From Mesorhizobium sp. WSM4313 (GTDB lineage Bacteria; Pseudomonadota; Alphaproteobacteria; Rhizobiales; Rhizobiaceae), in the NCBI RefSeq assembly GCF_002294725.1, contig NZ_NSFT01000017.1, positions 1 through 64,000 of the forward strand: a DNA stretch of 64,000 bases. The letters are read 5' to 3'. Below, piece after piece: positions 59,013 through 64,000 of this stretch. The translations under genes were made by a program, and so were the position numbers. The stretch's first letter is position 1. Each line of letters opens with the position of its first letter. Under the pieces are notes generated by a model, which saw only the letters and a list, made by a program, of their open reading frames with translations, was not told where the DNA came from and made no database searches.

Positions 59013-59434
59013 GGCGCCGGGTTGAGCTCGGCCATGCGGCAGACCTCTTTCCATTCGGCCGGCGTCACCGGCTGCACGGAAAGCCGGCCGAGCCGGACCA
59101 GCGCCATCTCGGCGAGCTTCGGGTTGGCCTTGACCTCTTCAAGCGTCACCGGCTTCGGCACGTCCTTATAGGCGCGGATGTCGACGCATTCCCAGCGCGG
59201 ATCGTCGGTGGTGGTGTCGGGATGGGCCAGCGCGCAGACCTCGGCGATGCCGACGATGTCGAGGCCCTCATTGGAATGGTAGAAGAAGCCGAGATCGCCG
59301 ATCTGCATCGCCTTCATGTTGTTGCGGGCGGCGTAGTTGCGCACGCCGTCCCATTGCGTGCCGGCCTTGCCTTTGGCCTTCAGCGCCTCGAAGGAAAAGA
59401 CCGAGGGTTCGGACTTGAACAGCCAATAGTTCAT
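59009..59434 (-). CDS. EVE-domain protein
   Basis: This 141-residue protein is a single EVE domain, a PUA-like fold that binds modified bases in DNA or RNA: MNYWLFKSEPSVFSFEALK, TQWDGVRNYAARNNMKAMQIGDLGFFYHS split across two strands, and WECVDIRAYKDVPKPVTLEEVK. The ATG at 59434 is the family start (an upstream frame to 59629 overlaps the YciI gene). It may recognise modified cytosine or tRNA; not shown here. Confidence 0.9.
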   Translation of the reverse strand: MNYWLFKSEPSVFSFEALKAKGKAGTQWDGVRNYAARNNMKAMQIGDLGFFYHSNEGLDIVGIAEVCALAHPDTTTDDPRWECVDIRAYKDVPKPVTLEEVKANPKLAEMALVRLGRLSVQPVTPAEWKEVCRMAELNPAP

Positions 59435-59522
59435 ATCGTTTGTCCCATCGCTTTGCCGCCACGCATGGCGTTGCCGTCTATGCTTACTCTCTCGCCGCCG
59501 TTGCGGCGAGAGCCGCGAACGA

Positions 59523-59819
59523 TCAGGCGTCGGCAGGCTTCTGGAAAACCCAGTTCCACGGACGGATCTGCACGCTTTCGAACAGGCCGGCCTTGGCGTA
59601 GGGATCGGCCGCGGCCAAGGCTTGGGCACCAGCCATGTCCGGCGCTTCGATCATCACCAGGCTGCCGTCCGGCTTGCCGTCGGCGTCGAGGAAGGGACCT
59701 GCAAAGGCAAGCTTGCCTTCGGCGATCAGGCCTTCCAGGAACGCAGCATGCGCCGGCCGCGTGTCGACGCGCAGCTGCAGGCTGCCGGGCTTGTCCTTGC
59801 AAATCAACGCAAACAGCAT
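59523..59819 (-). CDS. YciI family protein
   Basis: This 98-residue protein has the YciI pattern MLFALICKDKPGSLQLRVDTRPAHAAFL with the conserved His near residue 24, GPFLDADGKPDGSLVMIEA and the Asp in AAADPYAKAGLF, then VQIRPWNWVF. YciI proteins form ferredoxin-like dimers and may be dehydrochlorinase-type enzymes; the substrate is unknown. It is read 16 bases after gpsA. Confidence 0.9.
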   Translation of the reverse strand: MLFALICKDKPGSLQLRVDTRPAHAAFLEGLIAEGKLAFAGPFLDADGKPDGSLVMIEAPDMAGAQALAAADPYAKAGLFESVQIRPWNWVFQKPADA

Positions 59820-59834
59820 TTTCAGCTCCGATGG

Positions 59835-60836
59835 TCAGATGTCGGTTTCGGTTTTGAGCGGCCTCGTCATCAGCGCGGTCACGGCCTGGCCGATCGTCAC
59901 CTTGCCGTCGAGGATGGCGGCGACGGCCGAGATGATAGGCGCCTCGATGCCGCGCTCGGCAGCGATGCGGGCGGCAATCCCCGCCGTCGGCACGCCTTCG
60001 GCCAGCGGCAGGCCGGCAAGCGGCTTGCCCTGGCCGAGCGCCAAGCCATAGGCGAAGTTGCGCGACTGGGCGGAAGAGCAGGTGAGCAAGAGGTCGCCGA
60101 GGCCTGAAAGCCCCATCAGCGTCTCCGGCCTGGCGCCGAAAGCGGCGCCGATGCGGCGCAATTCGACGAAGCCGCGCGTCACCATGGCGGCCTGGGCGCT
60201 GGCGCCGAGACCTGCGCCGGTGACGGCGCCGGCGGCAATGGCAAAGACGTTCTTCAGCGCGCCGCCGATCTCGACGCCAATCAGGTCGTCGCTCGAATAG
60301 CAGCGCAGGTTCTCCGCTGAGAAGCGCGCGGCAAGCTCGGCCGCCAATTCCGCATCGCGGGCGGCAACCACCACGGCGGTCGGCAGGCCGCGCGCGACGT
60401 CGCTGGCGAAGCTCGGGCCGGAAAGCGCCGCGACCGGATTGCCCGGCAGGCTTTCCTCGACGATCGCCGAGAGCAGCGCGCCGGTATCGCGCTCGATGCC
60501 CTTGGCGCAGAGCACCACCGGCGCTCCCTGGGGCACATGGTTGCGGGCATTGGCAAGGACGGCGCGCAGCGACTGCGCCGGCGTCACGGCGAGCACGCAG
60601 TCGGCGCCGTCAAGCGCCGCGGCAATGTCGCTGGTGGCCGTGATGCCGGGCTCAATCCTGATGCTGGGCAGGTAGCGCGGGTTCTCGCCGCGGGCGATCG
60701 CGGCGACGGTCTCAGTGTCGCGCGCATAGAGCCGGACATCATGGCCGGCGCGCAGCATGGCCAGCGCCAGCGCCGTGCCCCAGGCGCCGCCTCCCAGCAC
60801 CGCAACGCGCCAGCCGCTGGTGCCTTTCTTGGTCAT
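59835..60836 (-). CDS. gpsA: Glycerol-3-phosphate dehydrogenase [NAD(P)+]
   Basis: GpsA makes sn-glycerol-3-phosphate for phospholipids. The 333-residue protein has VAVLGGGAWGTALALAMLRAGH, NPRYLPSI, CAKGIERDTG, LSGPSFASDVARGLPT, the catalytic Lys in VEIGGALKNVFAIAAG, and GLSGLGDLLLTC. The start at 60836 overlaps the tsaD stop (ATGA). Confidence 0.96.
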   Translation of the reverse strand: MTKKGTSGWRVAVLGGGAWGTALALAMLRAGHDVRLYARDTETVAAIARGENPRYLPSIRIEPGITATSDIAAALDGADCVLAVTPAQSLRAVLANARNHVPQGAPVVLCAKGIERDTGALLSAIVEESLPGNPVAALSGPSFASDVARGLPTAVVVAARDAELAAELAARFSAENLRCYSSDDLIGVEIGGALKNVFAIAAGAVTGAGLGASAQAAMVTRGFVELRRIGAAFGARPETLMGLSGLGDLLLTCSSAQSRNFAYGLALGQGKPLAGLPLAEGVPTAGIAARIAAERGIEAPIISAVAAILDGKVTIGQAVTALMTRPLKTETDI

Positions 60837-61957
60837 GCCTTGGCACCACGCCGGCCCGAGCCGACCAGGGGCGCGGAAACACTGTCGAGCGGCCAGCGCG
60901 AGCGCGGCACGAAATCGGCGGCGTTTTCGTCGGCGACGCCGGCGCGCAGCCGCTCGATGCCGGCCCAGGCGATCATCGCCGCATTGTCGGTGCAAAGCTT
61001 CTGCGGCGGCGCGATGAATGCGAAGCCGGCCTCGAAACACAGCGCTTCGAGCGTCGCCTTGATCGTGCGGTTGGCGGCGACGCCGCCGGCAACGACCAGC
61101 GCCGGCTTTGCATGGTCCGGGAATTCCTGGCGGAACCGGGCAAGGCTGCGGCCGACGCGATCGCCCAGCGCGTCCGCCACCGCGGCCTGGAAAGAGGCGC
61201 AGATGTCGGCGACGTCCTGGTCGCTTAGCGGCGCGATCGCGCTCGCCGCCTGGCGCACCGCCGTCTTCAGGCCGGAGAAGGAGAAATCGGGCTGCGCCGA
61301 GCCCTTCATCGGGCGTGGGAAGGCAAAGCGGCTTGCATCGCCGCTGACGGCCGCCTTCTCGACATTCGGGCCGCCGGGATAGGGCAGGCCGAGCATCTTG
61401 GCGGTCTTGTCGAAGGCCTCGCCCAGCGCATCGTCTATGGTGGTCGCCCAGCGCTGGTAATCGCCCACGCCGCGCACCGCGACGATCTGGGTGTGGCCGC
61501 CGGAAACGAGCAGGAGAAGGTAAGGAAAATCGAGGCCATCGGTCAGCCGCGCCGTCAGCGCGTGGCCTTCGAGGTGGTTGATGGCGATCAGCGGCTTGTT
61601 GGCGGCGGCGGCGATTGCCTTGGCCGTCATCAGGCCGACGATCAATCCGCCGACCAGGCCCGGCCCTGCTGTCGCGGCGATCGCGTCGATCTCATCGAGC
61701 GACACCGCCGAATCGGCGAGCGCCGCCTCGACGATGCCGTCCAGCGCCTCGACATGGGCGCGCGCGGCGATCTCCGGCACGACGCCGCCGAAGGCCGCAT
61801 GCTCCTCGATCTGGCTGAGCACCACGTTGGACAGGATTTCGGGCGCGGCGACGCCATCCAGCGCCACAACGCTGGCCGCCGTCTCGTCGCAGCTCGTCTC
61901 AATGCCCAGAACGCGGATCAATTGGTCGCTGGCCTCTATGATTGTATCACCGGCCAT
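60833..61957 (-). CDS. tsaD: tRNA t6A synthesis protein TsaD
   Basis: TsaD transfers threonylcarbamoyl to A37 of tRNA; MtaB (encoded at 3921) later modifies the same base. The 374-residue protein has RVLGIETSCDETAASVV, the metal-binding HLEGH motif (INHLEGHALTARL), YLLLLVSGGHTQIV, and GGVAANRTI. The ATG at 61957 is preferred over a TTG at 61963. It is divergent from hemC. Confidence 0.96.
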   Translation of the reverse strand: MAGDTIIEASDQLIRVLGIETSCDETAASVVALDGVAAPEILSNVVLSQIEEHAAFGGVVPEIAARAHVEALDGIVEAALADSAVSLDEIDAIAATAGPGLVGGLIVGLMTAKAIAAAANKPLIAINHLEGHALTARLTDGLDFPYLLLLVSGGHTQIVAVRGVGDYQRWATTIDDALGEAFDKTAKMLGLPYPGGPNVEKAAVSGDASRFAFPRPMKGSAQPDFSFSGLKTAVRQAASAIAPLSDQDVADICASFQAAVADALGDRVGRSLARFRQEFPDHAKPALVVAGGVAANRTIKATLEALCFEAGFAFIAPPQKLCTDNAAMIAWAGIERLRAGVADENAADFVPRSRWPLDSVSAPLVGSGRRGAKA

Positions 61958-62021
61958 TCCCAATTAGGAAAAGGCCCGGCAGACCTCAAGCTGCCCCGGG
62001 GGTTATCACGGACCGCGCGCC

Positions 62022-62945
62022 ATGCAAACTTTGAAAATCGGAACACGCGGCAGCCCGCTGGCATTGGCCCAGGCGCATGAGACGCGGGCGCGGCTGATGC
62101 AGGCGCATGGCCTGCCCGAAGAGGCGTTCGAGGTGGTGCCGATCTCGACCAGCGGCGACCGCATCCAGGACCGGCCGCTGTCGGAAGCCGGCGGCAAGGG
62201 CCTGTTCACCAAGGAAATCGAGGAAGCGCTGCTCGAGCGCCGCATCGACATCGCCGTGCATTCGTCGAAGGACATGCCGACGGTGCTGCCCGATGGGCTG
62301 GAGCTCGTCACCTTCCTGCCGCGCGAGGACGCGCGCGACGCCTTCATCGGCAAGAACGTGAAGCGGATCGCCGACCTGCCGCATGGCGCCGCGGTCGGAT
62401 CGTCATCCCTGCGCCGTCAAGCGCTGATCCGCCGCATGCGGCCGGATCTCGACGTGGTGATCTTCCGCGGCAATGTGCAGACCAGGCTCCGCAAGCTCGA
62501 CCAAGGCGTCGCCGAGGGCACCATCCTCGCCTATGCCGGATTGAAGCGCCTCGGACTTGAGCATGTCGTCACCGACCTGATGCCGCTGGAAGCCTTTCCG
62601 CCGGCGCCGGGACAAGGCGCGATCGGCATCGAAACGCGCATCGGCGATCGCGATGTCGAGAGAATGCTGGCGGCGATCCATCATGTGCCGACCGGCCAGG
62701 CGCTTACCTGCGAGCGCGCCTTTCTCGCCGCGCTCGACGGCTCCTGCCGCACGCCGATAGCCGGCCATGCGACGGTGTCGGGCGAAAAACTGTCCTTCGC
62801 CGGGCTGATCATCTCGCCCGACGGCACGGAATCGCATGAGGTCCGGCTGGAAGGCGAAGCTGCCGACGCGGCGGAGATCGGCCTGGACGCGGCGCGCACG
62901 GTTCGCGCCAGGGCTGGTGTGACATTCTTCGACGGCTGGGCCTGA
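62022..62945 (+). CDS. hemC: Porphobilinogen deaminase
   Basis: HemC joins four porphobilinogens in heme and cobalamin synthesis. The 307-residue protein has LKIGTRGSPLALAQAHETR, HSSKDMPTVLPDGL, SSLRRQALIRRMRPDL, and Cys242 in DGSCRTPIAGHA, which holds the dipyrromethane cofactor. hemD starts one base after the stop. Confidence 0.97.
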   Translation: MQTLKIGTRGSPLALAQAHETRARLMQAHGLPEEAFEVVPISTSGDRIQDRPLSEAGGKGLFTKEIEEALLERRIDIAVHSSKDMPTVLPDGLELVTFLPREDARDAFIGKNVKRIADLPHGAAVGSSSLRRQALIRRMRPDLDVVIFRGNVQTRLRKLDQGVAEGTILAYAGLKRLGLEHVVTDLMPLEAFPPAPGQGAIGIETRIGDRDVERMLAAIHHVPTGQALTCERAFLAALDGSCRTPIAGHATVSGEKLSFAGLIISPDGTESHEVRLEGEAADAAEIGLDAARTVRARAGVTFFDGWA

Positions 62946-62946
62946 C

Positions 62947-63660
62947 ATGGTCCGCGTCCTGGTGACGAGGCCGGAGCCTGGCGCGTCGCGCACGGCACGG
63001 CGCCTCGAAGCCTTGGGATTTCAGCCTGTCCTGCTGCCGCTGACCGAGACGAGCGCATTGCCGGTCGAGGCGAGCATCGGCACCGATGGCGTCGCGGTCG
63101 TCGTCACCAGCGCCAATGCGGTGCGGCATGCGCCGAAGGCGCTGATCGCGGCACTTGCGCGCCTACCTTGCCACGCAGTTGGCAAACGGACGGCGGAAGC
63201 CTGCCGCGCGGCGGGATTCCTCTCCGTCACGGAAGGTCCGGGCGACGCCGAGGCGCTGACCGATGCCATCGCCGGCGGCCTTGCCGGCAGGGCAATCGTC
63301 TATCTGTGCGGCCGCGTCCGCTTGCCTGCGTTCGAGCAGCGGTTGGCGGCGGCTGGCGTGCACGTCCAGGCGATCGAGACCTACGACACGACAGCTGTCG
63401 ACTATGGCGATGCCGATGTGGTCGCCCACCTGTCGGGCCGGCCGGTCGACGCGGCGCTGCTTTATTCGGCCAAGGCCGGCGCCGCGCTGGCCAGCCTGAT
63501 TGCGCGGCCGGCCTTGCGGCATCTCTTTGAAAGAACGGAATTCCTGGCGCTCTCGGCGCGTGTCGCCGAGCCGCTGGACGGGGTTGCCGGTGACAGGGTC
63601 CGCATCGCGTCCAAGCCCGAGGAAGAGCAGCTGCTGGCGCTTTTGTCGCTGCCCGGCTGA
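62947..63660 (+). CDS. hemD: Uroporphyrinogen-III synthase
   Basis: HemD closes hydroxymethylbilane to uroporphyrinogen III. The 237-residue protein fits the poorly conserved family: VRVLVTRPEPGASRTARRLEALG, LPLTETSALP, AVVVTSANAVRHAP, VGKRTAEACRAAGF and the C-terminal LALSARVAEPLDG. Position right after hemC supports the call. Confidence 0.93.
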   Translation: MVRVLVTRPEPGASRTARRLEALGFQPVLLPLTETSALPVEASIGTDGVAVVVTSANAVRHAPKALIAALARLPCHAVGKRTAEACRAAGFLSVTEGPGDAEALTDAIAGGLAGRAIVYLCGRVRLPAFEQRLAAAGVHVQAIETYDTTAVDYGDADVVAHLSGRPVDAALLYSAKAGAALASLIARPALRHLFERTEFLALSARVAEPLDGVAGDRVRIASKPEEEQLLALLSLPG

Positions 63661-63760
63661 GCCGCGTCATCACACCGCCCCTTTTCACCGCTTGGTGATG
63701 TGCTAGAGCATCCCCTGGACCCTTTGAACCATCCTCAAGCCAGTTCGCGGAGCCCAAAGC

Positions 63761-64000
63761 ATGGTCAAGACGCCGAAGATGCGACATTCGAAGACCCGGC
63801 GCGAGCCGGTGACCATCGAACTCGAGCCCGGCGCCGTCTCGCGAATCACTGACGAGGATGCCGCCAAGGCCGAGGCCAGTGCCGCGCAGACCGACGAGGC
63901 GAAGGCAGAAGAGGCCGCCGCTGCTTCGCAGCCGGAGCCGCCGGAAGAGCCGATCCATGCCGAGCAGGCCGATATCGAGCCGTGGGAGCATAGCGACGCC
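63761..64000 (+). CDS. Mitofilin/Mic60-like protein, N-terminus (cut by window end)
   Basis: The frame opens at 63761 (MVKTPKMRHSKTRREPVTIE, GGAG upstream) and runs 80 residues to the window end through an acidic, alanine/glutamate/proline-rich stretch. In alphaproteobacteria the gene after hemD is usually a mitofilin (Mic60/COG4223) homologue with just such an acidic cytosolic head before its membrane helix. The helix and coiled coil lie outside the window, so the call is from position and composition. Confidence 0.6.
   Translation, partial: MVKTPKMRHSKTRREPVTIELEPGAVSRITDEDAAKAEASAAQTDEAKAEEAAAASQPEPPEEPIHAEQADIEPWEHSDA

Overview
The window is GC-rich chromosomal DNA from an alphaproteobacterium of the Hyphomicrobiales, most like Mesorhizobium or a close Phyllobacteriaceae relative. 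The evidence is an mdh-suc-lpd cluster of rhizobial type, a Brucella Omp19-type lipoprotein, a CenR/OtpR-like response regulator beside a cyclic-nucleotide-binding protein, a tsaD-gpsA / hemC-hemD / mitofilin block, and several families of short interspersed repeats of the RIME kind known from rhizobia. This assignment is inferred from protein motifs and gene order only. I saw no rRNA, tRNA or CRISPR array.

Layout. 1-6480: the end of a probable insertion sequence touching a RIME-like repeat, then a minus-strand run dapF-mtaB-ftsY-yciB plus two flavin enzymes and a 53-residue DUF1328 protein. 6511-10317: an MBL-fold hydrolase, a VOC protein, the Omp19-like lipoprotein and zapE. 10606-23275: the TCA block mdh-sucC-sucD-sucA-sucB-lpdA, interrupted twice. 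A cupin gene, a DUF1579 gene and a VapBC-type toxin-antitoxin pair lie between sucC and sucD. A DUF4241 gene, an orphan secreted-protein gene and an SDR gene lie between sucB and lpdA. 23438-29247: a proline-rich membrane protein, TraB/GumN, xerC, rimM-trmD, a TauE/SafE permease and rplS. 29497-36495: a polar amino-acid-type ABC transporter pair with no local ATPase, a methyltransferase, leuC, a GGDEF diguanylate cyclase and a remnant of a second one, and a small secreted protein.

36864-44453: an MliC-like lipoprotein, sdhC-sdhD-sdhA-(DUF3052)-sdhB, yceH, an OsmC protein and small genes. 44608-48816: a UbiH-type hydroxylase divergent from tesB, then glnK-amtB behind a good sigma-54 promoter and a probable NtrC site. 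49077-54244: a small secreted protein, ftsK, a LolA-like protein and xthA. 54279-57788: the cyclic-nucleotide-binding protein, the CenR-like regulator, an L,D-transpeptidase, a DUF1127 protein and a LysR regulator. 57879-64000: a minus-strand run tsaD-gpsA-YciI-EVE-methyltransferase-DUF1761, then hemC-hemD and the start of a mitofilin-like gene cut by the window end.

Most genes are housekeeping: TCA cycle, respiratory complex II, cell division, envelope lipoprotein sorting, tRNA modification, heme synthesis and nitrogen sensing. The unusual content is between genes. At least six families of short interspersed repeats occur, many able to form long hairpins just after stop codons. The VapBC cassette, with a near-perfect palindromic operator inside the suc cluster, is the clearest sign of accessory DNA.
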